Part shown: piece after piece, positions 22,563-40,590 of the stretch
Numbering within the stretch: the stretch's first letter is position 1
Layout of the letters: each line of letters opens with the position of its first letter
The notes under the pieces: model-generated
Database searches by the model: none
The model's input: only the letters and a program-made list of their open reading frames with translations
Told to the model about the DNA's origin: nothing
Translations under genes and position numbers: made by a program
Assembly (NCBI GenBank): GCA_002189035.1
Contig: NEEC01000010.1
Span: 2,232,001-2,296,000 of the forward strand
DNA: 64,000 nucleotides
Origin: Utricularia gibba
Lineage: Eukaryota; Streptophyta; Magnoliopsida; Lamiales; Lentibulariaceae
Direction of reading: 5' to 3'

Positions 22563-25500
22563 ATGGGACTTGCCAAGATTTTGTGCTTCATGTTGATTCT
22601 CTGCGGAGTTGTAGCTTCATCGGCTGACTTGGCCACCACGGAAAAACTTGTTCCAAGCGAAGGTAATCAGTAGTCTTAGTTTTTGAAATGGGTTCAGGTG
22701 TTTGCAACTCCCCTGGCTCGTTTCTTGCATTCTTTTTTCTGTCTGTTTCTGGGTTAGAGTTAACTGTTGCGTAAGATATCACCTTCTGTGTACGCATGAG
22801 ATTGTGTTGTTTGCTTGATTCGCTTGCTTTGTCATCGGTGATAGTGGCAGCGTTGAAGGCGATTGCGAAGCGTATAGGGAAGAAAGACTGGGACTTTAGC
22901 AAGGATCCATGCAGTGGGGAAGGGAATTGGAGTTTACCCTTTCAACGTACAAGCATTCAAAGCCAAGTTCGATGCGATTGCACGTTTAGCAATAATACTG
23001 TCTGCCACGTTAATTACACGTATGTTCTCATCTTCCATTTCAATTCGCCCCACAATCAGATATATTGGGAAAAAGAAGACAATGAAAAAAGTGAGTTGTA
23101 GACAGAGAAGTAGAGGAAATAGAGTCCTTGTGTGATCTCCCTGCTTATTTGACTGAGCGTTCAATAAACGTGTGAAGAATGACTCAAGTGTTGACTGAGT
23201 CAAGTCAATCATGACCTTGCCCGTATGTGTCGTCAAGTCAATCAGTCGATTTCTTTTATCTGGTGAAAGAGATATATCCTTTTCTTGAGTCATTCTACTT
23301 GTTCTTTTAGTCCTTTCTGATGACTAATTGAGTCCTTCTTGTTTAAGATACATGTTCCTTGTTAAAAGATTGGATTTTTAGTTGATGAATCATGAGCTTC
23401 AACATTCATGTAGGTTTACAATGTCTACGTGAAGTAGAAGCGTATTTGTGCTAATACTGTACTGGGAAGTGGGACTTGACTCACATATATTGCTGCTATA
23501 CCATAAATGATAATGATATTCCAGTTGCTAACTGTGTCATATTGAATTGATGTAGAGCTTTGAAATCACAAAATCTGACTGGTAATGTTCCACCAGAGTT
23601 TGCTAAGTTGCCCTATCTTAAAGTATTGTAAGTCTTCTTCATTAAAAATTATTGTTTATGATGCTGTTTGAAATTTTGGCACATCCCAAATGACTTTGAA
23701 CTCTGTTCAAACATTCAAGTGTATCGTCTTATTTGGCGTTTTTTTTTTCTTTCAGGGATCTTAGTCGAAACTACTTTCGTGGGAACATACCCCTTGAATT
23801 GGGGAAACTGAAATTGGAAAACCTGTAATCCCTTTGTTCAACCTGCCTTTCTACCCCATTTTGAAGTCAGCACCAAATTTAATTTCCCTTTTGTTTATGT
23901 GCAGGTCTTTCATGGGAAACCGTTTGTCTGGTCCGTTTCCCACGTTTCTCACAAGAATGACCAGCCTCCTTAACCTGTATGATTAGACTTCAGTGATCAT
24001 TGTTTTATTTGTTATCATGGCTAGGGCAAACTCATATGTGAATCATCATGCTGAGACTTTTAGGCTGCTCCAGGTATAATACGTTTATACTGACCTCTTG
24101 TATGAAGGAGTCTCGAGGGGAACCAGTTTCATGGATCCATTCCTCCTCAGATTGGACTCTTGTTCACGTAGAAAATCTGTATGTTCTGCTATATGTCACT
24201 TCCTGTGTGTAAATGGTTCTTAAGGTATTGATTTTCCCCTGCTTTTCCAGCATCCTGTCATCGAATTTTTTCACGGGGACACTACCAGTGGAGTTAACCA
24301 ACATGACATCCCTGGCTGACTTGTGAGTACATTTTGCTTGCCCCCATCTCAACACTATCGTGGAAAAACTAATGTAACAGGGATTACAGATGATTTGTCT
24401 TTCTGTTGCTGGTTTTAGTATTCTTCCTCCGAGATTGGAAGCTTCTTTACTCTGACTTAGCTGCAACCCTTTAATATTTCAGGAGGCTAAATGACAATAA
24501 TTTCACGGGAATGGTTCCAGATTTTATCGGCAGAATAACCAAACTTGAGAAACTGTAAGCTTTTTCATCACCCTGTTGTATGCATGTTTGATTCTGTTGA
24601 ATGTGATTGGCTCCTTCTTGAGCAACTTTCATTCACCATACAGGTACCTGCAAGGTTCCAGTCTGAGTGGCCCGATTCCCTCATCGTTTTCTTCCCTGAA
24701 AAAATTAAAGGACTTGTAGGTGGCTTGCAAATGTTTTTACTGAGCATTATTACTTGTGAATATAGGTTTAACGGTCGTTTACCATGCAGACGAATCAGTG
24801 ATCTGGTTGGAGGGGTATCAGATTTTCCCTTAATAAGCAATTGGGGAGAGTTCAAACACCTGTGAGTCCTTGGTTTCTTTTAACTCTCTGGCCAAAATTG
24901 TTCATGTTGAATCCACATCTCTTTCACAGGATACTAAGGCGTTGCTCTATTCAAGGCAGTATCCCAGAGTATATTGGAAATCTTTCCAAGTTAGAAACAT
25001 TGTAAGTGAAAACACTTATCGTTCGATATATGTTGTCCTTAGTATGCATTTTAGCTCAAATCTTCACGGTATAAGCTCATCAACATAGGGACCTTAGCTT
25101 TAATAATTTGACTGGTGTAATCCCTGACTCTCTTCCTCCCAAGAAAATTAAAAACATGTAAGTGTTCTTTGCCTCCCTCAGGCCATTTTAATTGAGATCA
25201 TATTTTCTCAAGAACTATGATTCTAAACCTTCATGTTTTGTGCTAATAGGTATTTAACTGGTAACAAATTAACAGGAAAAATACCAAGAAGGATTTCAGC
25301 TAGTGACAACGTTATGTAAGTCATATAACATTTTACAGTTACTTTTCTTTCAGTCACCACTTGCAACCTTCAAATATTTTTCTTTCGTATAATAACTTGT
25401 AGCGATGTTTCATTCAACAATTTTGCCTTGACAAATTCATCTCCTGAACAATGCCAACAAGGGAACACGTAAGGACTTCATATATTTTGTAATGGTGATT

Positions 25501-28254
25501 TACATGCATTGAATATGACAATAGAGTCTTATGCTTTCTTGATTCAGAAACATGGTGGAGAGCCACTCATTTGCACTTAATAATTCCTTTATGAATGTTA
25601 GTAATCTGGAAACATGCTTGCAGCAAGGCTTTCCTTGCGCAAAGAGACAGAGTAAGTTCTTCTTATTGCATTCCAGAAAAATAGTAGTTTATACTCAATA
25701 AATTTTTATATATCTTTCAATCTTAAGGAAATTACACTCTATATATCAATTGCGGTGGCGGTAACCTAAGAATCGGTAATGTGGAATATGAATCTGATGT
25801 TCAAGAGGGGGTGCCTCAAGGTTTTACTTAAGCCCAAAGATGAACTGGGCGTTTAGCAACACTGGGAACTTCATGGAACGTGATGGTCCTGATGAGTACA
25901 TTGTGGAGAATAATGGTTCTACCTTTTCCAACTCCACGAGCCCTATACCAGAACTGTACCAAACTGCACGTGGTTCTGCCATCTCCCTCACTTACTATGG
26001 CCTCTGTCTTGGGAATGGAAGTTACAATGTGACGCTCCACTTTGCAGAGATACAGTTCACAAATGATTCCACATTTAGTAGTCTTGGAACTCGCATATTT
26101 GATGTTTATTTGCAGGTAGATGGTATGCATTTTTTGTTGATGAAACATTTAAGCAGTTCAGTTGTACTTATGGCTTCCAGTTAACAGGGGAATCTGGTTC
26201 TGAAGGATTTCAATATTGCTGCTGAGGCTGGTGGTACTGGAAAGCCTATTTTGAGAACTTTTCCAGTTGTAGTATCAAAGGATACGCTGAAGATCCAGTT
26301 TTACTGGGCAGGAAGAGGAACAACGGGAATCCCACAAAGAGGGTATTATGGCCCTCTCATATCAGCAATCGCAGTGGTTCCAAGTATGCTAATCCATACT
26401 TTGGCTTGATATAGTGTCATGAAAACTTACATTGGATCGTCACATGCAATATGTTTAGGGAGTCAGCAGAAGAATTTTTGTGTGTTTCGTGAACAAATTC
26501 TTCTTACTTAAATCACTTGGATGGCTAACTCACCCTTGATTCTAGATTTTACACCGCCCAGGAGGAATGAACACCTCGGAGCTCGTCAGTTGCTTGGATT
26601 ATTCCTGTAGCAGCTTGCTTGCTGCTGATTTTAATGGCAGCAGTGCTGATGATATGCTACCATAGAAACAAAAAAATTTCAGGTAAGCTACACTACCTTC
26701 CAAACTCTTATGGTTGGCTCCTCGGATCTTGGGATTTAAGTGAATGCATGGTCTAAATAAACTGCAGCATTCGAATCTTCATTTCGAATGCTTCATTTGA
26801 GCTGTAATCTGACTTTGAATGCTGTGTTGTTGTCCTTAAGTTGCTAGGATACACCTTTTCTTTTCTTCTTAAGTATATTAAACATGGACCTTGTTTTGCT
26901 CCGTGACAGAGATCAGTGTTCTTGATCTTAAAACGGGTCTCTTCACATTAAGACAGATGAAGGCAGCAACTAACAACTTCGATGCATCGCTAAAAGTTGG
27001 AGAAGGTGGCTTTGGATCCGTTTACAAGGTATTCCAGAAGCTCCCTTCTCTTATCTATTGATGCCACTAACACTGCAAATGAGCAATGGTTTTCATGCAG
27101 GGGTTGTTACCAGATGGAACTATAATAGCAGTCAAGCAGCTGTCCACAAAGTCGAAACAGGGGATACGAGAGTTTGTCAATGAAATAGGAATGATTTCTG
27201 CACTCCAACACCCAAATCTTGTGAAGCTTTATGGATGCTGTGTTGAAGGAAATCATCTGTTGTTAGTGTATGAATACATGGAAAATAATTGCTTGGCCCG
27301 TGCTCTCTTCGGTGAGTTTCCTCGTACATTCTACTAGAAATACACCTCAGGATCTTTATTTTTTGTTTCTCTGGTCATTCAGGGCATCCTACTGCTTTGA
27401 AAGAGAAGCTGGACTGGAAAACAAGAAAGAAGATCTGCATTGGAATAGCCAGAGGCTTGTTGTATCTACATGAAGAGTCAAAGCTGAAAATAGTTCACAG
27501 AGATATCAAAGCTAGCAACGTTCTACTAGACAATGACTTGGAGGCCAAAATATCAGATTTTGGTTTGGCAAAGCTGAACGAAGACGATAAATCTCATATC
27601 ACCACACGGGTTGCAGGAACAGTGTAAGTACAGCTTCTGGACTAAATAAAATTTCTCCATGTCTCCAACACCAAGCAAACCTCTTTTTGCATTTTGTGCT
27701 TATGTGCAGAGGATACATGGCTCCGGAGTATGCCATGCGAGGCTACCTCACGCCCAAAGCTGATGTCTACAGCTTTGGTATCGTTTTACTGGAGATTGTG
27801 AGTGGAAAAAGCAGCACCATCTCCAAACCAGATGAAGATGATCTGTATCTCCTTGACTGGGTAAGCATTTCCTCGCTTCCCATCATAACAAAAGAAAGAA
27901 CAGAATCTGATACTTCTCTGTAACTAGGCATATGTTTTACAAGAAAAAGGCGACTTACTCGAGATAGTCGACTCGGGTTTGGGGTGCGAGTACTCGTTGG
28001 ATGAGGCGATGCTCCTACTGAATGTGGCCCTGCTGTGCACCAATGCTTCGCCATCTCTGCGACCAGACATGGCCCAGGTGGTGAGCATGCTCGAAGGCCG
28101 TACGGACATTCAGGAAATCCTGTCCGATCCTGGGTTCTCCATGGCTTATTACAAGGCGAGAGTTGTTACACACTTTTGGCAGCGCCCAGGTTCAACTCGT
28201 GGAACTACAGCCGAGCGCGAGCCAGATTCATCAGCTTTGTTGGAGGCAGCATGA
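22563..28254 (+). CDS. LRR-malectin receptor-like kinase 1 (subfamily VIII-2), three apparent frame breaks
   Basis: Plasma-membrane receptor kinase: signal peptide ([17 protein letters not shown]), [11 protein letters not shown] cap, leucine-rich repeats mostly one per 72-nt exon, a malectin-like domain (about 25730-26390), one membrane helix near 26600-26660 and a kinase. The kinase has AVKQL (lysine), [17 protein letters not shown] and [12 protein letters not shown], so it is an RD kinase and looks catalytically complete. Architecture and intron positions match the neighbour at 29046. Breaks: one LRR exon (near 24110-24177) is 71 nt instead of 72 and hits TAG, apparently one G lost near 24162. 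The G run at 25807-25811 is one short, closing the malectin frame. Before the membrane helix the frame fails unless an alternative acceptor after 26589 is used. It may be a decaying duplicate or a poorly polished intact gene. The ligand is unknown. Confidence 0.85.
23150..23260. promoter_or_regulatory. W-box cluster inside an early intron of receptor kinase 1
   Basis: GTTGACTGAGTCAAGTCAATC and then CGTCAAGTCAATCAGTC give several TTGAC cores in both directions within about 80 bp, in the intron after the cap exon. The same intron of the neighbouring paralogue holds CAGTCAACGTTGACTCC at about 29582-29598. Known: WRKY factors bind TTGAC. Inferred: a conserved intronic enhancer. Confidence 0.35.
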
Positions 28255-29045
28255 GACACCCTCCTCCATGCGAGAAACCGTGTCCGTACAGGTTCATCTC
28301 CCGAAGAAATAACGTCTACCCAAAATGTTCATTCCATAAATAAATAAATATGTAAATATTTGTAGATGTTTAATTTTCTTATTAATCCCAAGGAATGTAT
28401 GAATCTTTTCATAATTCTATTTAATTTTTGAAAATTCTAATATTTAATCATTCTAAAGTTCATAAATTCAGATTTTGTGATTCAATTTAAAAATTATTAG
28501 AAAAATTATATTATTTACGTTTTATATCATAATATTAAATTATATAATAATATAATATATAGTTTATTGTAGAATTAATTCAATCACAATTTGAATTAGG
28601 ATTTAATTTATCTAAATTACGAACTATCTATCAAAATTATCGAATTAAATTTGAATTATTTTAAAATAAAAAATCACGACCTAATTACAATTTTCTCATG
28701 ATTCATTTTAATTATGATGATTTGATGTTTTTTTTTATAAAAAAGAAATATTAAAATTAATTCAATCATAATTTACCGTTTTTGTTTGACGCTGAGTAAA
28801 ATACGCGTCAACCAGCTTTATTTTCGAAAATTGCAGCTGAGGCGAACTGGCGAAGCGTGTGTGTCCCACTCGCAGTCCCATCCTCACCATGGAATGAATC
28901 CTATTGGTTCTTTTGCATTCACTTGCCATTTGTCCGCTCTGTCTCATGTTCAAACTTTATATACTCGTCTTTCATGATCACCCCATTTCATTCTTCCCAC
29001 CTTCTGCAGTCCATTTTGGAAGTGATTCACTCGAAGCACCGGACT
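28255..29045. other. Intergenic region between the two receptor kinases, with TATA box
   Basis: 3' end of receptor kinase 1 (AATAAATAAATA near 28338), then about 430 bp of AT-rich DNA. The promoter of kinase 2 follows, with a W-box core (TTTGACGC) near 28786 and TTTATATAC at 28956-28964. No other gene. Confidence 0.5.
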
Positions 29046-34694
<5,649 letters not shown>

Positions 34695-34876
34695 GAAGTT
34701 GCGTTGGGGCCTGAGGATGTATTGCATTCCAAGAACAACATGCATGCCACGGCGTTTACTAGTTTATGTAGAAACTACATAATGGATTCTGTATATAGCA
34801 CTTTCTAACGAATGGAGACATGCAACGAAGATAATTGAGTGATGAGAATTATTGGCTGAATTGGATGGCTGTAAGG

Positions 34877-36488
34877 TCAGGGAACTGACGCAGGCTTCTC
34901 GGGCACTGGAGCAGGTTTCCTTTTACCAGATCCAGAGGACACCTTCACCATGGCAGGTCTCAATAAACGCTCCCCTAGTAGAAAGCCACGACGAACTTCT
35001 TGGCTTATGATTCCTTCTTTAAACTGAACCGACTCCACACGTGCGATGGCTTCGTGCCTCTGCAACCACGAAAGGATAATTACATCTCAAATCCAAATGC
35101 GTGAGATCTTCAAATATGGGATGCATGTTATATATGATACAAAACGCCAGCCGGAATAAAGCCTTGGACTTGGTAGCAGATATATGATAAAAACACAACA
35201 AAATTAAAGCTACAAAAGAAGGGTAGGGGGAGGGAAGATAAAGCCTTGGACTTACTAAAGGATCAAATGGCTTGCCCACAGTTGGAATAGCAGACACCTT
35301 CAAGCTTCTCATAATCTCCACAAACTGCTTATATATTCCTTGGTAACTTGTATCAATCTTCTTCTCCATCTCGGTTTCCACTTTGATCTGCAATCTGGCT
35401 CGTTCAAAACTATCGATTAAAGGCAAAAGTCTTTCAATTACTTCTGCTTGAGCATCATTCCTGACTCCTAAGCTTTCCTTTTCTATTCTTTTCCTATAAT
35501 TATCAAAATCTGCTTGCAAACGAATGCACTTTTCTTTTTCAGCTGGTATTTCTGTTGACAACACCGAAGATTTCTGGAAGAGCTCATTTTTCTCTTTTTC
35601 TAACATAATTATCTCATCTTCGAGTTCATGAAGAGCCTTGTGATCTCCATTTAAAAACGCTGCCTTGTAGGCCAGAACAAGGGTTTTTAATGAGTTTTTC
35701 GTCTGCAATTGAAATGTAGACAAATGTGAAAAGACGACTAGCCTTCAAAATTATATTGACAGCATTGAAATCCTTCACCTTCACAACTATGAGAATTCAG
35801 TTAACCAAGTTCCGAACCTCAATGCCAAGGTCAGTTCTACTATATCACAGAAAAGATTCAATCAGTCCCATGTATGCGTACTCTCCAAAGGTTCTAATAC
35901 TTGGCATCTAATCCAAGTCATCATTCATTATAACAACACAAATTTATACTCCACAAAATCAAGGAACACATCCCAACACAAGGTTTCAAGTAAGAAATAT
36001 GAAGTACACATCGCGTAAACTAGGAAAACATGCCCTAATTGAAGGTTTAGGTACAAAAACCGATCAATGATGAGCATAGAAAAATCTAGGCACTATGAAA
36101 GAAGTACTGCAAATTTCACAGGTGAGTCCACACAAGTGACCATAAGGTGCCATTTCTTCACGAAGAAACATACAGCACTCGGCTAGGCAAATTCACAAAC
36201 AGGTAATCTTCATGAAAGGTTGAGAATGAATGCCTGTATAGGATGATTGTCTTGGAGGGAAGAGGCAGAGATTCTGAAAACCAAACGGCGGCCCTTCCTG
36301 CATCTGTTGTCAACAACTTTTGAATGCCGCCAAGAGCTACTACGCAAATCGGGAGCAATATATGTATCCGAAGCGACCCCCCAATTGGATTTCCTATGAA
36401 CTTCAAAGTGCCCAAACGGTGAGCAATCGATGTATCTCAAGGAAGAAAACGGAACGCGGTGAGTGCCGGGCAAAGTAGCCATAGCCAT
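34877..36488 (-). CDS. Chloroplast GrpE-type nucleotide exchange factor
   Basis: GrpE protein, the ADP/ATP exchange factor of plastid HSP70; the sequence resembles the plant plastid forms (CGE). Minus-strand exons: 36234-36488, 35256-35702, 34877-35059; 885 nt, 294 aa. The first exon from MAMATLPG is basic and Ser-rich, suiting a plastid transit peptide. Exon 2 holds the long coiled coil (ELEDEIIMLEKEKNELFQKS), then ADFDNYRKRIEKESL, SFERARLQIKVETEMEKK and YKQFVEIMRSLKVSAIPTVG. Exon 3 has the beta domain: HEAIARVESVQFKEGIISQE, RRGFLLGERLLRPAMVKVS. The exon 1 donor would be CAG/GCATTC, a GC donor; it is the only one I find that keeps phase before the stop at 36210. A missed small exon between 35703 and 36233 remains possible. 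The plastid HSP70 partner is not in this window. Confidence 0.85.
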
Positions 36489-36701
36489 TCCTCTTCGCCG
36501 ACGAAGGTACCGCGAGAGCCGTCGAAAGCTCAACTTAAAAATCTCTCACACAGCCCCGCTTTTTATTTGCTTTTGATCAGTAATAATGGGCAAAATTGCC
36601 ATTTCATACATGAATTCCCCGGTAACTAATTACTGTATCTTCCTTGCGCTGTTACATAATATTCGGGGTTTGAAAATATTAAACTTTTCTTTTTCTTAAT
36701 A

Positions 36702-36977
36702 TTATTTTAATTTATCTTCCGGGAAAAGGTGTTTCCTCAATCGTAGGAGGGCCTGCCCAAGACAAAACAAGGAGAGAAATGCACCAACCCCATTGCCCAA
36801 GAATAATAAGAAGAGCTCATGCTGCAGCATGCAGCCAGCTGCAAGGTAAAGCACCAACACAACAGCTTCTAACAATCTCTCAACACCAAGCAATCTTGGC
36901 TTATTATTTTTCCATGCTCTGTTGCTAATGCTCAAAAATCCTATACGCGCTCTTTGCTTGAGCCCCACCCTGCTCAT
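36702..36977 (-). CDS. Small predicted membrane protein, unrecognised
   Basis: An ATG-initiated frame of 91 codons in the gap between GrpE and eIF2B beta. The N-terminal third is basic (KQRARIG, RAWKNNKPR). The rest is very hydrophobic, with two probable membrane helices (AVVLVLYLAAGCML and FLLFLGNGVGAFLSLFCLG), and the end is charged (RLRKHLFPEDKLK). A splice-acceptor-like ATTTGCAG lies just upstream of the ATG, so a 5'-UTR intron or an upstream exon is possible. I do not recognise the family. Confidence 0.45.
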   Translation of the reverse strand: MSRVGLKQRARIGFLSISNRAWKNNKPRLLGVERLLEAVVLVLYLAAGCMLQHELFLLFLGNGVGAFLSLFCLGQALLRLRKHLFPEDKLK

Positions 36978-37202
36978 TCCCAGAAAACTGCTTCACCTGC
37001 AAATGGCACATTGATAGGGAGAACACAGATGAGTTCTGACGCATAGGGGGAGAAGAAGGGGATGAAGTTTCGGATCCCAGCATAGATATCGATGGGATAA
37101 ATGAGGGGCGGGGGTGTGAAGAAAGAGTGATCAGGGGGCGGTCCTAGATAAGATGAAGGGCTTACCAATTGGTCTGCAAAACTGAGTCATTCATATTTAA
37201 AT

Positions 37203-40057
37203 TCATGAAGTTGAAGACTTTGGCAGAACTAAGTCATCAGGAGAGTAGTAGTCTGCAAGCAGACGATTCATGTATGATGGACTATGGCCACCCCTGCAAA
37301 AATAACACTGTGATGAGCTGTGGAATCAAGGAGCACCTTAAAACAACGCAAGTCTTAAAACTTCAAACCAATGGCAACCATTTGCTGATGTTTTATAAAG
37401 CAAAAGCAAAAGGAATCCCAAAGCTCTATGGCCTAGCGTTTGGACTTAAAAGAGGAACTTACGTATCCGTGATGAATAGGCTAACAAGATTTGGTGGGAC
37501 ATAGTCAAATGCAGGATTGACTACATCAAGAAGGCGTGAACCAGTTCCAATCCCAAAACCCAAACAATCTGAGAACTCTCCAAAATCTAGAAGCTCAGAT
37601 GGGGACTTCAGGTCGTTCAGAAGGACCTCTGGGTTGTGAGGGTATAGGGGGCACAGCTGTATCAAGTAACTATACGTTTAGTGATGAAACAGATGAAACA
37701 TTAAATATTCACAGAAACAAATATATTACTTCACAACTGTATATTTTACCCTGCCTTTTGAACGGAAATGGCAAATACTATTTATCAAGAAGGTTTGGGC
37801 CTTAAATACTTCAAACCAAGTGACACAGGATTATGTCTCGCCAATCTACCAAAGCTTTAAAAACAATACCTTATGAGTACCAGCAAGCACAACAAAAGGA
37901 ACAGAATGTCTTTGGGCAGCCAAGGCAACCATGTTCAGGCCTACAGGGACTATAACCCCTCCATTGGCCATAATGGCGTGTGCTCCAACTATAACCTTCA
38001 TTATAAAGAACACCAGGTTGCAGCAGAATCCCACATCTCAATCAAAAAGATAAGTAGGCTTTCATTTAATCTTATATTTTACAATTAAATCAGTCATAAC
38101 ATCAATTTCACATGTTGATGGATAGAGGATTTCATTCATTTGTGCGAGCATACCATGTTGACACGAGAAATCACAGCAAAAACAGCAGAATCGGTAATAA
38201 CAGTGGTTTGCAGTCCCCGTGCAGCCAGTTCTTTTGCAAGAGAATGACCCTGATACCTAAAATGCCCAAGAAAGAAAAGAAGACATGTCATGATTTAGAG
38301 GGAAACATGATTGACAACAAAAAATTTCTCCTTGTTAGGGGAGACGTCAATGTTTAACCTTGGAGCACCCTCGGCCACAAATACACGGAATGACCTTTGT
38401 TTTTCCTTCGCAGCACAAAGAAACTCCATTACCGTCACAGAACTTCCTAGCGTCAAAATTACCTCACTGGAAAAAATTGAAACGGAAAATAAGTGACAGC
38501 TAATTATCTCCACAGTTCCATAGCGCAAAAGAAAGAAAAACAGCTAGAGTTTTAAGCCTGACATTAGTTCTAATGTGATGGTTTAAAACACTAGACATTG
38601 CTATAAAATTATCACAGGCAAATACACCTCATGAGGCAGCAATGGAAAATCATTCAATCCTCTTACAGCAACTGTAAAGTACTCAAACATCAAAAAATCA
38701 CAACGAAAAAATAATAAAACAATCCACCTAAATGGACTATGGCCTATGTGAACCAGACATAATAAAAAAAGTTTTAATTAATAAATGATAAGTTACCAGG
38801 AGGAATCATAATAGCAGAAATAGTTAATAAGTTGGGAGAAAACACAAAAAGCAAAAGAAGAGGAAGCACGCAAAGAAAATCCAGGCTAATTCCCGTCTGA
38901 GAGATACAGAAACCATACTTATGATGAATATGCTCGACAGCCTGTTCCGCTATCAGTTCATGGCAAGTTGAAATTTCTTGGATAAGTTCATTCACAGCCT
39001 CAATTACATGGTGCTTGAGTTTCCGGGTCATTGCGTTTTTATCACCTGCTGAAAGAAACAAAACAAACAGACAATCAGATGCATAAAACAATTAGAAACT
39101 AAAGATCATTTTGCTGCTGAAAAAAACTATTAGTGCGAGGGTAATGCTTGAATTTCTGCTAGAGAACAAAAACTCATAAGAGAAGAGGGTTTGGTGAGCT
39201 TATTGAAATTGTGAATATGAGAAGACAATAGCTTGAAAGTACATTTGCTTTTTCCTTCCGAATCACCCGCAGACGACAGTGTTTGGGGAGCAGCAGCGGT
39301 GTGCGGCATATCCTCAAGAAGAGTCTTCAGAGAAGGGGGCCTCAAAACATTTCTTGAAGCTGCAGCTACTGCGCTTGCTGAAAGAACTGGATGATCACCT
39401 TGAACATCATCATCCTCATCATCGCTTCCAGCTCCCAGGTTCAATCCACCCACGGCAGCAGTTGCCAGTGAAAGTTCTTCTTCACGTATGATATGCAGAA
39501 CGCGCCGAACAACATTACCAACAGCTAATTCTGAACCATAATACAACATACATAAGCCATTTTAGAAGATTCCAAGGATAAATAATTCTAATTGATATCA
39601 AATAACCCTAACCGGAAACAGGAAACATTAATCCATCCAGTCAGGAAAGCATGCAGGGTACAGGAAAACAGGAATGGCAGGAAAGCAGAAGTAAATCAGC
39701 AAGCTGGGGACTTGAAACTTGAAATATAAACACTTTAGGGGAGAAAATATCACAAGAATATTCTAACCAACAGGATTGGCGTCAATGAGTTCTGCTCCAA
39801 CACTTTTAATAGCATCAATAAGCGCCCCCGCCTGGTTACTCTGCGGCAGCCGCTTGTTAGAAATAAACGAACGGAGAAGTTCCGCAGTCAACCTCGCCGT
39901 CGCCTTCGAACCCTCGATCTTCCTGAAATCACAGTAAAACCAACATTAAAGCAAATCCAGTGATACTCAGAAGAACCACCCTAAAAAAAAAAACAAAATC
40001 CTACCTTTTCTTGAGCTTCTCCAGGAACTCATTCACAAGAGGAAGTGCGTCGGGCAT
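37203..40057 (-). CDS. Translation initiation factor eIF2B subunit beta
   Basis: Regulatory subunit of the eIF2B guanine nucleotide exchange factor, which recharges eIF2 with GTP in cytosolic translation initiation. Minus-strand exons: 40005-40057, 39768-39922, 39243-39530, 38919-39048, 38359-38466, 38154-38256, 37870-37995, 37463-37656, 37203-37293; total 1248 nt, 415 aa, close to the usual length. It starts MPDALPLVNEFLEKLKKRKI. Helical N-terminal half (LLRSFISNKRLPQSNQAGAL, NVVRRVLHIIREE) with an acidic plant insert (GSDDEDDD). The Rossmann-like half has NEVILTLGSS, FRVFVAEGAPR, YQGHSLAKELAARGL, VGAHAIMANGGVIVPVG, VPFVVLAGTHK and LCPLYPHNPE. It ends with the conserved GGHSPSYMNRLLADYY and a short tail. 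All phases agree. It is transcribed toward GrpE and probably shares a promoter region with the frame at 40355. Confidence 0.95.
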
Positions 40058-40354
40058 GATTTACAACAAGAAATCAACCAAATCACTCCTACGACAACTG
40101 GAAATCTGAATTAACAGAATAAAGCGCACTCCAAGAGAAGAGACGCAGACGCAGTGACGCGTTTTTGTAGAACTTGGAAATACCGAAAAGCAAGAATTCA
40201 TTCCTTCCCCCAGGATCCAGATCGTCGTTAAACGGGTCGGGTTCAAGCCCAATTTCAGAGCCCATTGTCGCCACGCATATAAATCAGCCCAATCTCTGAC
40301 ATCTAATGTTGAAACCCTAGCTCCACAGATTACAATTACGAAACATGATCACAG

Positions 40355-40590
40355 TTGAATTCTCGTGGGGACTACGGCTCGGAGGATGCTGCTGGTATCG
40401 CCTACAACGCATTATCCGATGATCAAAGAGCTGCAGCCGACGAAGGTGATCAGGACGATGTCTCTCCGTATCGCCAGAAGAGAAGCTGTCCGTACATTTT
40501 GTGGCGGTTGAAGGAAGCTTTCTTCGTGCTTCATAGAGTGCTTTTGTGGATGTCCTCACCCTTCCTACGACTGTTGAAAGATTCAGCCCA
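40355..40590 (+). CDS. Unrecognised exon-like open frame head to head with eIF2B beta
   Basis: An open frame of about 79 codons ends at a good donor (GCCCAG/GTACGA at 40590). It has an acidic first half (GDYGSEDAAGIAYNALSDDQ) and a basic, hydrophobic second half (YILWRLKEAFFVLHRVLLW, SPFLRLLKDSA). There is no ATG in this frame; the ATG at about 40345 is in another frame, and GGGG at 40367 would be a place for a lost base. No continuation exon is evident downstream. This could be the first exon of a broken gene. Function unknown. Confidence 0.3.
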
